DNA of 64,000 nucleotides, taken from assembly GCF_002775205.1 (NCBI RefSeq), contig NC_036458.1, positions 124,001 to 188,000 on the forward strand, given 5' to 3'. The DNA comes from Xiphophorus maculatus (Eukaryota > Chordata > Actinopteri > Cyprinodontiformes > Poeciliidae). Position numbers and translations under genes: made by a program. The notes under the pieces are model-generated. The model had not been told where the DNA came from and did not search any database. It worked only from the letters and a program-made list of their open reading frames with translations. This document shows, piece by piece, positions 34,991-46,500 of the stretch (position 1 is the stretch's first letter; the number at the start of each line of letters is the position of its first letter).

Positions 34991-35689
34991 TACCACCTTG
35001 GGTTTCTGTCCAGGGTGTCCATCTTTATTTAGACATCATTATTTTAGAGAATCTGAATTAAAATGCAATTTAAAAGTTTCTAAATTCTTTACACATTTTA
35101 ACATATCTTCCTAATCACTTACGGTACATAATCTCAGGAGACAATATGTGGAATAGAAGTCTTGTGTAAAATTAGGGTATTTGCATGAGCAAGGAAGTTC
35201 AAGGTCAATTTTTTGTACATTTCTTTACACTACAGTTCTCTACCATTTCACAATGGTAATATTCACTGAATAGATCTCCCGATTCAATCATAAAGGACTT
35301 AATTTTGGTAATGGACTGGACAGATTGATTTTTAATACCAAACAAAACCTTCAGAAAATGTTCAGTAGATTTCTGAACAACATTACATGACTTTAATGTT
35401 TTTATAAGCATAATTCTTATTTAAATAAACTACATATATGGAAACAGATTCAAATGTATACATACACCACATACATTCAAATAATACCAAAACGTTTTGT
35501 ACCCATCTTTGGGACTTTGTGAATTGTTTCCCATCAAATTAATGAAAGGTTTTTTGTAAAATATTGGTAGAGTGTATGTACGTCTTGGAGTATTTCTATT
35601 TTTGACAGCGTTGATTAGTAAAATCTACAATGCTTGTATTCCATAAATTTTGCAGCTATATTAAAATGACTACTACTTCGTTCTCTAAG

Positions 35690-35818
35690 TATCTGAAGAA
35701 GCTGCACACCCAAGAGCGGGCAGTGGAGGAGGTGAAGCTTGCCATCAAACCTTACTACCAGCGCAAAGACATCAATAAGGAAGAGTATAAAGACATCCTC
35801 AGAAAGGCTGTGCATAAG
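35690..35818 (+). CDS. scaf1: SCAF1, C-terminal domain exon
   Basis: Acceptor TTCTCTAAG, donor AAGGTCAGT. Encodes [40 protein letters not shown] and VHK, the most conserved part of SCAF1 and also present in PHRF1-type CTD-associated proteins. Exactly 43 codons, phase 0 at both ends. Confidence 0.96.
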
Positions 35819-35944
35819 GTCAGTGTAAGCATCCAAATCACTGCATGGAAAAAGTGAAACCTCTTAAATCTTTGCAAGATTAATGTAAAGTTTTGTGGTA
35901 TTAATTCATTTAAAACCAGGGTTAACTATCTGCTTTTCTCTCAG

Positions 35945-36103
35945 ATTTGCCATAGCCGTACTGGAGAAATCAACCCAGTAAAAGTCAGCAACCTAGTAAA
36001 ACTGTACGTTCAGCGCTACAAATATTTCCGGAAACACGGACGCAAAATGGATGAAGAAGAGCGAGAAGACAGGGAGCAGGGAACACTGCATTCCTCTGCC
36101 TGA
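35945..36103 (+). CDS. scaf1: SCAF1, last coding exon
   Basis: Acceptor CTCTCAG. Encodes [34 protein letters not shown] and a charged tail ending SSA before TGA. It finishes the conserved C-terminal helical domain. The proline-rich tail of the human protein after HGRK is replaced by a short acidic one. Confidence 0.96.
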   Translation: MCHSRTGEINPVKVSNLVKLYVQRYKYFRKHGRKMDEEEREDREQGTLHSSA

Positions 36104-36773
36104 GAGAAGTCTGTTTCTAACAACCATCCAGCTCAGTGTCTGAGCACTACTGTGACTGGTTTCATTTATTTTATTATTGTTTTGGAAACTTTGTCTACAC
36201 ATTTATGCCACCTGTTCTCTTATTTCTATGTTCTATGTAAAGATGACTCATCCTGATCATGAATTAAGTGTTCCTGGAAGTGAATTCTGCTGACTGTGAT
36301 TAGCTGCAGTCCAGCACTTCTATGAAAGTTACATTTTGTTGCCTCTATCTGTTGGAGGAGATGTTCTGGCTTTTTAATAGAGAAGGGAGATGTTCCACCA
36401 CTCTGTTCCACTCACCAATAATCAGTTGGAAAATGCTCAAGGACACACCTCACACAGACACTATCACATCTCTCTGAGCTGGACACTTCAGATCCATTGT
36501 ATTGTCTGACTTCTTTTTATTCTATGTATTGTGTGCATGTGGTTCAGAAGTTGAGGAAAATCACTAAATGTCTTTATAAAATAACTTGGATTCCCAAATA
36601 TAAACATTGCTTGAAAATTGCTGTGCAGTACTGTTTTATTTTTCATTTTCAGCTCCTCACACAAAAGTCTCTTTAAATTCACTAAGATTATACCGCGCTG
36701 TTTTCTCTATTGGCTTTTGTCCAGCTTTTCGACTTTGTAGAGCACTTATTGAAATATCAAAAAAAATAATAAT
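36104..36773 (+). other. scaf1 3'UTR and downstream
   Basis: No frame of interest. The sequence AAATATAAAC near 36595 could serve as a non-canonical polyadenylation signal; no AATAAA is seen close to the stop codon. Confidence 0.4.
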
Positions 36774-36960
36774 ACAGTGCCTTGGAAAAGTATGCATTTC
36801 CTCTGAATTTTATCCACACTACAACCTCCACTTTCAGCATATTCTATTGGGATTTTATGTAGCGGACCAACACAAAGTGGAGTTAACCCATGGAGTGTTA
36901 AACAAAATAGCTTTGCAACTTTTTTTGGTCATTTAATTATGATATTTTTATGCATTTCGC
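36774..36960. mobile_element. Tc1-like terminal fragment
   Basis: Starts ACAGTGCCTTGGAAAAGTAT and contains TATTGGGATTTTATGTAGCG with GACCAACACAAAGTGG, the conserved terminal region of a widespread fish Tc1-like family. No transposase follows. Confidence 0.6.
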
Positions 36961-39800
36961 ACCCTTTACTACAGTGTTTCTTTTTCAGGCTGAGGACTAC
37001 TTGCCTCATTTAACAGACACTCGCAAACCACCTAATTTGATATTGCCCTCACAATAGCATGCCATCTTAATATAAATAACCTGAAACTATTAGCCTCTTA
37101 ACTCATTGTTTTTGTTCCTCCTAATGTGAAAGGTGGCTCTGTTAAGTTGTCAGTGGGGAACATGCAGAAGGCAGCTTTACACAGAGCATTTAGATGGCGG
37201 TATGGACTTTATTCCATTTTCAAAACGAGTCTGGAAATATGTAAAAGACGGATAAATACCTGCAGCCGACCTAAGAACAGCTGAATACAGAGATCGACGG
37301 TATTAAAACACCCTGTTTGTATGAAGGTTTTGTCATCATTACATCATTGGTGTGAACGCATTAGTAGCGGGTTAAACAGTTGTCCAACTCATCCCAACGC
37401 CATTAGAAAGAAAACACTGTCACAGTTCTATAAAAGGTGACATACAGAAATCTCATTTAATTTTTAGGCAGAATTGTCTAAGAAAGTCCATGGCCCCTTG
37501 GCCCTCCTGTTCCGGCGCCTATGTGACAAGGCACACATTAGTAATAAAAGAGTTTGACATTAACTGAGCAGAAAAAAAGAAGAAACAAAGAATAGTTACA
37601 CTAACTGTGAAGAAAGTAAAAGATGCTTATTGGTATGAAGATTGGGCTTTTGTGATGTTGCGATGTTTAAACGCTCTCTTAAATACAATTATTTAACTTG
37701 AAAATGGGGGTAATTTTTAGAAAACATTATTTGTGAATAAAAACTTAGCCAGAGGATTAAATCATTAACATCATAATTTAACTCTTCATCCTCTGTTAGA
37801 CCAAATTGCCTTCTATTATAACTTAAGGATGGAACAGATTTCTTGTACAATATCCACTTTTGAAAATCTTTCTAAAAACGTTAGTGAAGTAATTGAAAAA
37901 AGATGCATTGTTTCACAATCTCAGTCACAAAGCACGCAAGAATGGATACTTATTTTTGAATTTCTTTTGCAAAAAGTTGTTACAGGAAGAACTTCATACA
38001 TAATTATCAAACTAATATCTTAATTTCTTTGTGGGTGCGGAATAGAAAGGTATTTGGTTCTTATTTTCTTTAGAAATATATCATAATTTTTAAACAAATA
38101 TTTTCTTCTCAGGCTAGAGGGGAAGAAAATTAATGTCAAAGTTCCTTATGAATTTATTGTAACATCTGGTTTATAAAGTCACAACATTCACAGCTTATTT
38201 AAAGAAGGACATTTTGTTCCATTAGTCTTTTTATTTTTCACAATGTAGCATCAGGCCTTTTTTTCTCCTTTATCTATATGCCGTATGTTTGTCTTTCCTT
38301 AATGTAATGTTTGTTAGCACATTACCTCCACTTTATACCAAACTAACTTTTAGCCACATAAAGGAGATGTTTTTTTTATTTAGTAGCATCTGCATATGTA
38401 ATCAAGCCTCAAATTAGTCAAATAGCATACTGTTAAATTGAATATTAGTACATTTTAATGTGTTTTTTTTTTTTTTGCCTTTTTGGAAATATGGCAGTGT
38501 TCATAAAGCAAACTGTGTGCTACAATAAAAGAGAGGGAAGAAAATCAGTTTTCAAAAGTAAAGTATTGAAATAATTGTTTCATTCTACTGAGCAGGTATG
38601 ATCACATTAAATTTTGCTCTGTATTGAACAAGTCATAACAAAACACATTTTATGGTTTTGGAAAACAAAAATACCTATTCTGTATCAATTTTTGTTGTTG
38701 TAGTTGTACATTTTAGCAGCACAAATTATTATAGACAGTGACCATTTTGGATGTCGAAGTTACAAAACAGGGGTATACTGTCAATTCTCACATTTTTGCA
38801 CGCCTTTCATGCATAGTGGTCACTACAGTGGACCGCTATCTAAAAGCCATTTTTTTGTGCTTGTGGATTTTTATGTTATAAATGCACACAGACCACTGAA
38901 TTGGACACTAATGCATCATAAAATACACCATCAACTACTGGTCATCAGCTGCAAATGCAAGAAATTATTTTTGTTAAATCCAATATGGCCGGCAGACAAA
39001 AAAGCATGCCAACAGACCCTGTCCCTCCTTCTACTGTAGATGACTCTTGCAGGTAAAAAAATATTGTAACATCAGATAACCCCTAAAGAACAATACTACT
39101 GATGTATTTTTCAAATAACAACTTTGTATTTGGAGAAAATTACAATTGATCACCTAAAAAGTAAAATTAAATAAAATTATTTTACAAAAAATGTTCCTAC
39201 CTTTTTTATGCCTTAAGAAAATCAAAAAAAGTTTAGAAAAAAATTCTGACACAAAAGATCATAATTCATGCATGAAAGGGTTAATAGAAGAAATCTCAGT
39301 ATAATGAGATAGTATGTCAATAATGAGATAAATATCTCAATATAATGAAATAATGAGATTTTTTAAAATCACATTTGCTGAAAAGGGCTTCCATAGATTT
39401 TCCATGAAAAATAATTTTCTGTTTGAAAGGATGTATCAATAATTCTGTACTGGCATATGGTGTGAAATTATGTTTAGAGAACAACTGTGAGTAGGCTAAA
39501 GGAGAACCTGCTGATGAAACCTATACATATACTGTATACTTTATTAAATTCAAAATCACATTGTAACAAAAAATATAATTCTCTAATAATATGAAATATT
39601 AAATTGGGTATGTTATTTAAAACTGGTGCTTTGGAGAACCAATATATTATAAGATTGAAGATTACTGAGTGATTTTAATTTAAAATATATATTTTTAAAA
39701 CCCTTTTTTGTTTAAAAAAGTTATTACAATTTCAAAAATTTTGACCAAAATTTTATTTTTTTAATCGAGATTAGTTTTTCTTTTTAATTGTGAAACAAAT
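36961..39800. other. AT-rich intergenic spacer between scaf1 and snrnp70
   Basis: No exon, RNA gene or repeat family recognised. The small ORFs at 37829 and 38704 show no domain. 39290-39365 carries a simple cluster of TAATGAGAT and ATCTCA words. The region is probably decayed repeats. Confidence 0.5.
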
Positions 39801-39829
39801 TTACCTCCACAGTGTAATGCGAAGTCCTC

Positions 39830-40117
39830 ATTCTTTGGGATTGCCGACGTGCACTCATGTTGTTCGCTTTACGTCAGTAGTCTTCGTTTTACGACATCCC
39901 GCCATTTTGTATTTTTTGAGAATCTTTGCAAGTTTCCTGTACCAATCCAGCTACTGGGCTCGCGCTATATTCACTTTTGTGGGAACTCTGAACGGTTCTG
40001 TTGGGATCATTTTATTGTTGCTTTGGGAGACTACTTTGGTCCGGGAGAGCAACTTACACCGGGAGTTTTTCTCTGAAGTCCATGGTGTGAAATTTGTCGA
40101 ACAGTGGAGGAGCGAAG
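39830..40117 (+). promoter_or_regulatory. snrnp70: snrnp70 promoter and untranslated first exon (candidate)
   Basis: Contains CCGCCATTTTG near 39899 (YY1-like) in locally CpG-enriched DNA. A candidate exon ends GGAGGAGCGAAG before GTAGGA at 40118. The next exon carries the known start codon, so this exon would be non-coding. The 105-bp-plus frame through it is incidental. Confidence 0.5.
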
Positions 40118-40452
40118 GTAGGACAAATACATGAGGCTTGTGGTAGCATTGTTAGCTTAGCGGCTACGATGAAGGTAGCATTACAAGATAAGGCTTAAAT
40201 GCGACCTAGCAGCGATAGTGTTACGAATATTGAATGTTACGTATAGTTTCGACGTTAGTTGTAGTTTTAATGCAGGGTTCACCGCTGTTGGCCTATAGTC
40301 TGGACATATAATAATAATAAGAGTGATAATAAGGAAGTCGGGGACAACAATGAGCCTATCACGCTAACAATGCAGCAAGCCTTTAGCCTGTTGATCTACC
40401 AGACACTTGGGATGTAATTAAACTACTCGATGTTTCTTTTTTGATGTGAAAG

Positions 40453-40599
40453 ATGACGCAGTTCCTCCCACCGAACCTGCTGGCCCTGTTTGCGCCTCGG
40501 GACCCCATACCCTTCTTACCTCAGCTGGAAAAACTACCACATGAGAAGCACCACAACCAGCCCTACTGTGGTATCGCTCCCTTTATTAGGCACTTCGAG
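40453..40599 (+). CDS. snrnp70: snrnp70 coding exon 1
   Basis: Starts at the conserved [13 protein letters not shown] directly after a GAAAG acceptor and ends at FIRHFE before GTGATT. 49 codons, phase 0. Human has Y/E where this copy reads F/H near the end (APFIRHFE). Confidence 0.96.
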
Positions 40600-43500
40600 G
40601 TGATTGTTGGTTTTTCTGTTTTGTATGTTGCTCTGGTTTAACGTCCAATTTTCTAACTGAAATAGTTGTCTTTGGGTCAGGATCCAAGAGATGCCCCTCC
40701 ACCGACCAGAGCAGAGACTCGTGAAGAGCGTCTGGAGAGAAAGGTTAGAATTGCTGGTTAACAGTTTTCAAGTATTTGAAATAGTGACTGAATTTGTTTT
40801 GCCACTGCCCTTATCCACTGATCTGTGGACATGTTGTGTAACTCTTTATGTTTATGTAGTGCTAAAAAAGTAACCTGAATAGTCTAGGAAGATGTACAGC
40901 TGACTGACAAGAAATACGATTTTATATATACAGTGGAACCAGAAGTTTACATGCATTAGTTTACATTACCAAAAGTAGTTGCTCACCCATCCAAATTATT
41001 GGAATCAGGTGTTTCAATCACTTGCATGGCCACCGGTGTATAAAATTAAGCACCTAGACATGCAGCTGTTTGCAAAAACATTTATGAAAGAATGGGTTGC
41101 TTTGAGGAGCTCAGTGAATTTCAACATTGCATGCAAATTCAATAAAGACTGGAAACAGAATGTTCATTCACGTGTTTTTATTCAGAAACATCAGCTTCCG
41201 TAACAGCTTTGGGCCAAGGCGATTGCACAATTTACAAAACCATGTCACCTGGTTTTGTGAACACCTTTACATTGCACTGATGATGATGATGATGGCGCAC
41301 ATAGAAATTTAATTGCAAGTTTGTATAAGTTTTTGCATTTCTCAGTATTGTAGCGGATCCTGTGATCTTGGTGTGTTCGCCTCGGAGATGCATCTTTGTA
41401 CCATGATAATTCCATCAGTGGTGACATTTAAATTGGCCTGGCTCTCTTCGACTTCCATGTTCAGCTGCTGCCACAGGTTGTCATCAGAGAAAAAAGTAAA
41501 ATCTCTGTTACTAATTCATTGTAATTACATGGAGCGATTTGCAAGAACATTAAAATTGAAATAAACACAATTAACAATCATGACAAACCTGAACTGGGAA
41601 CAAATGGTTGAGTTGAAGCTCCAGTTCAATCCCCTGCTTACTGGAAACACCAGGTTTTTATTAACTGGTTCATTCCCCTCATGCTGGGCATGATGATGCC
41701 TCAGCATTGTGGGAGTGCTTAGTAAGACAGCACATGTGAGCAAAGTTTCATCTGTAAATAAAAGCTAATCCATGTAAACTAATTCAAATATCCCATGGAA
41801 AGGAATTTGAATAAGCTGAAAGAAATATGATCAGAAGTGGAAATAAAAATAGAATAATAATTTACCTTATTCTCCGTGATAAGATCAAAATGATCCCACA
41901 TGGGAGAAAACATCCTCTTTCTTGATTGATTGATTCCAGTTATACGAGCCAAAAATCAACGCAACGCAAAGTATCTCCATCCAACAAAAACCACAAACGT
42001 GTCGACACAGTTTCTCCCTCATAAATACAATTTGACTCGTTCACAACCAAACGAGGAACTGGTTTTCCTTAAAGCTATATGCGCGCCAACACAGGGTTTC
42101 GTCTTGTTTGCTCGGCGCATGTACCAAAGTGTCTGTATCGTCTGGCATGGCCCAGACAACACAGTGATGGCACTAGTGCAGAGAGTTTTTGTGGAATGGG
42201 TTTCCATGTTCGAGCAGCTGCATCCACGCCATACATTACCAAGTGTGATGCAAAGTGTCGTCTGTAGTGGTGTAAAACACGCCGCCACTGGACTCTAGAG
42301 CAGTGGAGGAGCGATCTGACAATCTGATGGATGAGTCTGGGTTTGGCAGTTGCCAGGAGAACGGTACTTGTCTGACTGCATTGTGCCAAGTATAAAGTTT
42401 GGTGGAGGGGAGATTGTGGTGTGGTGTTGTTTTTCAGGAGCTGGACTTTGCCTCTTAGTTCCAGTGAAAGGAACTCTGAATTAGGGCTGATTGATTTGAG
42501 GAAAAGCTAATATCCCGGTATATTTTTGCAATGCACGATATATATCGCAAAATATTTTTAGAATGAGCTCCACTATTATTTTAAACTATAGATCCCTTGC
42601 ATCATAATGTCACCCACGCAAGTTACGGTACACGCAACAAGTCTGCGTGTACCGTAAAGAGACAGAGTAAAAAGAATGAGTGGTTTTGAGTTATTTTTCC
42701 CATTGTATAGCACTAAATCAGGGGTGTCCAAACTTTTTGCAAAGAGGGCCAGATTTGATAAAGTCAAGATGCCTGGGGGCCAATAGTTTGTTCGGACATT
42801 TTTTAACTACAAAAGTGTCATGCAAATACACACTGTTATAAAACAATTTTCATTGTCACAATTATCTTTATTTTTCAAATGACAAAATAACCAAATATAA
42901 GCCACTCAGGCAACTCTAAAAGCAGAAATTCTGCTTTTCTTTCATATCTGGAGAGTCAGATAACATTGAACAAACTGTATAAAATACCTTAAATTTACAT
43001 GAGTTTAAAAATATCTTTGCCTCAAGAACATTTTAAACGGGAGTTATAAGTAATGCAAAATTGTCTGTTATTATTAAATTTTAAAACAAGTGAATTTTGC
43101 TCTTGTCATTTACAATATCTTTCAGAAAGTAATAGTTTGTATCACATCTACAGGTTCATAACCAAATCTTACTCAAGAGTTTAATAAAAATAAGTGCCAT
43201 AAATCCAAGTGCATAAATGTTCTTTTGGCTTTTCACTGCTGATAGTGACAGACGTTACCGTTCAAAACACTCAGTTTTATGTCCTCAACTCTCAGTGCCA
43301 CACTGTTACGTGCCAGGCAAACATTCGCAAATTCTTGCTTCTTCTCAGGGCAAATGTTCTCCACCATTTTCATAACACAGTTTTGATAAATGTATCTTCA
43401 GTAAAAGGTTTGCCATGTTTAGCTATTAACATTAACATCGTAGCTTGCTTTGGTGGTATTTTCTTTTGACCCAGGCCCAAAGAAATTGCTGTTGTGATGC

Positions 43501-46500
43501 CAGGGCAGCTTGGAGCTGCTTCAGTTTTTCAGCACGGTGACTCTTAGCTTGTTGTATGTGTTAGCATGTTTAGTCTGGTAGTGTCTCTTTACGTCAAAAT
43601 CCTTAAACAAGGCAACCGTCTCATTACAAATTAGACAAGCACAATTGCCTTGATTTTCAGAAAAAAAGTATTGTAATTCCCATCTCTCTTGAAAGCGGCG
43701 GCCCTCACTGTAAACTTTCCTCGTTTTCTTTGCAGTGGCCATGGCAGAAATGAGTGGAGAGGGGTTCGCTGCACAGAGGCAGAGACTGATAGTATTAAAG
43801 TGGTGCTGCCACCATTTGGTGAAAGGAGGAATTACAGTTTCAAGTTTTATGGTTTATTTATTCTGTTTCACAGTGCAGGCGGGCCATAAATAATACATTA
43901 TAAGACCGAAGCTGCGGGCCGTATGAAATCTGACCGCGGGCCGTGATTGGCCCCCGGGCCGGACTTTGGACATGCCTGCACTAAATGAATCATACCTACA
44001 TCTCAAGGTTTTGTTTTAAAAGAATAGTTCTACCGCAGCAGCGCGGCTATTAATAGCATGTAAAAGAATAGTCTTATTAGGTGGTGAAATAAATTTTTGG
44101 TACAACCTTTTGTGGCAATAGTTTTATAACATGTTTCACAAATTACCTCATTTTGTTTGACATCCTCCATATAAAATCTGAACTACTGCCAAATTATTGA
44201 TCCAGCAGTGTTTCTCTTCGTAATTAGACTAGTTCGACAGAACTAGACTGACAGAAAACTTTCAGGTTGGTAGGGGGGAGAGACTAGTGACGTATTTGCA
44301 GGGTGTCGGATAAACCATACTTGCAGTGAATTTGATGGCGAAAGCTTATTATTTGAACAATTTGTACGTGATGGTTGCGATTGTGCCATTTTAACCATCG
44401 TAAATTGAAAAACTCACGATACATCGAGTATACTAGATGCATACTCTGAATGTTTCAGCACACCAAGACATTTTGGACAAATCCATGCTCCCAACTTTGT
44501 GGGAACAGTTTGGAGCTGGCCCCTTCCTCTTCCAACATGACTGTGCACCAGAGCACAAAGCAAGGTTCATAAAGACATGGATGGCAGAGTCTGGTGTGGA
44601 TGAACTTGACTGGCCTGTACAGAGTCCTGACCTCAACCCAATAGGACACCTTTGGGACAAATTAGAGCGGACATTGAGAGCCAGGCCTTCTGCTTTGTTG
44701 TCCAACATCGGTATGTGACCTCACAAATGCGCTTCTGGAGGAATGGTCAAAAATCCCCATAAACACTCCTAAACCTTGTGAACAGCCTTCCCAGAAGATT
44801 TGAAACTGTTCTAGCTGCAAAGGAAAGGGTGGACCAACGTCATTGAACCCTATGGAATAGGAATGGAATGTTATTTCAGCTCATATGTGACAGTCCGAGT
44901 GGTACATTCATTGATTTCAGATATGGAGTGATTTTCCATGACAGAACAGAACAAAAGTGAGAAAGGAACGCTCCTCTGAGAATTTAAATCATAATGATAT
45001 TTATTATGGTGCGTCACACCTGCTGTGTTTAACCTTTGAGTGAGGTTTAATTTAATGCTTCATATTTAAATGCTTGAATATTAATTTCTACAGTCATATA
45101 GACAAGTTTGGGCACCCCTTTTAATCTTATTTTATTTCTAAATATTTGGGTGTTTGCAACAGCTATTTCAGTTTGACATATCTAATAACTGATGGACAAA
45201 GTAATATTTCAGTATTGAAATGATGTTTATTGGACTAACAGAAATGTGCAATATGCATTAAAACAAAATTTGACAGATGCAGAAATTTGGGTACTCTTAT
45301 CATTTTATTGATTTTGAATACCCTTAACTATTTGTCACTGACATACTGAAATACAAAATTGGTTTGGTAACTTCATTAAGGTTTGAACTTCATAGCCAGG
45401 TGATATGATTGTGTTTGTATGTGTGTAAGTAGGTAGGTATGTACATACATCCAGTTCCCCTTACTTAGAGAATCAGTCATTTCCTCTAGGTAAGGGGCCT
45501 TTCACATCTGAACATTTGCTGACAATTCCACTGAATGTATTGACGGTTTGCATCATGTCAATTGGTACTCTCAATGGACTACCATACAGGAGAGAAAATT
45601 ACAAGCACCAGTTCATTCATAAGTAGCTTGAAAAGCTGTCGTGTTGGTGTGTCGCTCGGAAAATAAGTCAGTACAAGTCACACCTGCAAAATATACGTTG
45701 CACATGTCTATGTCAATGTACAGCAAATTGATATTGCTGAATACAAATTAAATCTGCAGCATGAAACCAGCTGTTCTGTCTAAACAAATGTTGGTGAATG
45801 TTCTTCATTTATTGGTTGTTTTGTTTGGTTTACAGAGACGAGAGAAAATTGAGAGACGGCAGACTGTTTTGGAAACAGAACTTAAGCTTTGTAAGTTTGT
45901 ACCAATATAAAACTTCTTTACATTGTTGGTTTAGACTAAACTTGCTTTTATTGTTTTTTACCACAGGGGACCCTCATAATGACCCAAATGCTCAAGGAGA
46001 CGCTTTCAAGACCTTGTTTGTTGCACGAATTGTTAGTATGGTTGGATCAACGTATATTGCAGTCCTTACAATGCGCTGCAGTAGACACATCATTTTTAAT
46101 ATTTAAAATAAAATATTGCTTTTTTATGCAGAACTATGATACTACAGAGTCCAAGCTTCGACGCGAGTTTGAGGTCTATGGCCCCATCAAAAGGGTAGGT
46201 CAGCCTGCTCATTTATTAACCTTTGCATCAGCTACAGCTTACATTTTCTTGCCGCTTTACACAGGTTTATTTATAGAATTGTAGGGCCCAGCATGGCCAG
46301 ACTGAAATTGAACTGTTGATGTTCATATTCACTCAGACCCATAACAGTTCAATAGACACAAATCTCCTGGGAAACGCTTCCCGCAGCAGTATCCATCATG
46401 GTGTTTTGTCCTGTGACTTCAAACACCATTGTAAACACAGCTATCATGGCAGACAGGAACGACTATTACGATTTCACAAGTTCAGAAGAGACAATAATTG

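Larger units (their letters stand above)
32475..35689 (+). other. scaf1 intron with LINE fragments
   Basis: GT-AG intron, phase 0, 3.2 kb. Contains the micro-MITE at 33066-33113, two oppositely oriented LINE fragments (33580-34078 and 34090-34990) and a telomere-like repeat. 32475-33058 and 34991-35689 hold nothing I recognise. Confidence 0.8.
42482..44443. mobile_element. probable hAT element (outer nest) inside Tc1
   Basis: The Tc1 sequence stops and restarts with a perfect 8-bp duplication CTCTGAAT (42474-42481 and 44444-44451). The left end is TAGGGCTGATTGATTTGAGG, as in fish hAT elements; the right end is eroded. Without the inner element it is about 0.7 kb. Confidence 0.65.
42100..44940 (+). 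mobile_element. Tc1-like transposon, split by nested hAT elements
   Basis: Left part 42135-42481 (GGCCCAGACAACACAGTGAT, then TTTGGCAGTTGCCAGGAGAA) and right part 44444-44900 form one collinear transposase region. The right part encodes [40 protein letters not shown] and [17 protein letters not shown], with catalytic aspartate and glutamate regions recognisable. The terminal repeats are eroded. The interruption at 42482-44443 has its own target duplication. Confidence 0.82.
40744..45835 (+). other. snrnp70 intron with nested transposons
   Basis: 5.1-kb GT-AG intron, phase 0. Contains the Tc1-like pieces at 40970-41130 and 42100-44940, the nested hAT elements at 42482-44443, and a Tc1-like terminal fragment near 45085. 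41170-42080 and 45400-45835 hold nothing recognised. Confidence 0.85.

Noticed and set aside
39849-40134. ORFs over the snrnp70 promoter as a separate gene
   Set aside because: They overlap the presumed non-coding first exon in two frames with no domain.
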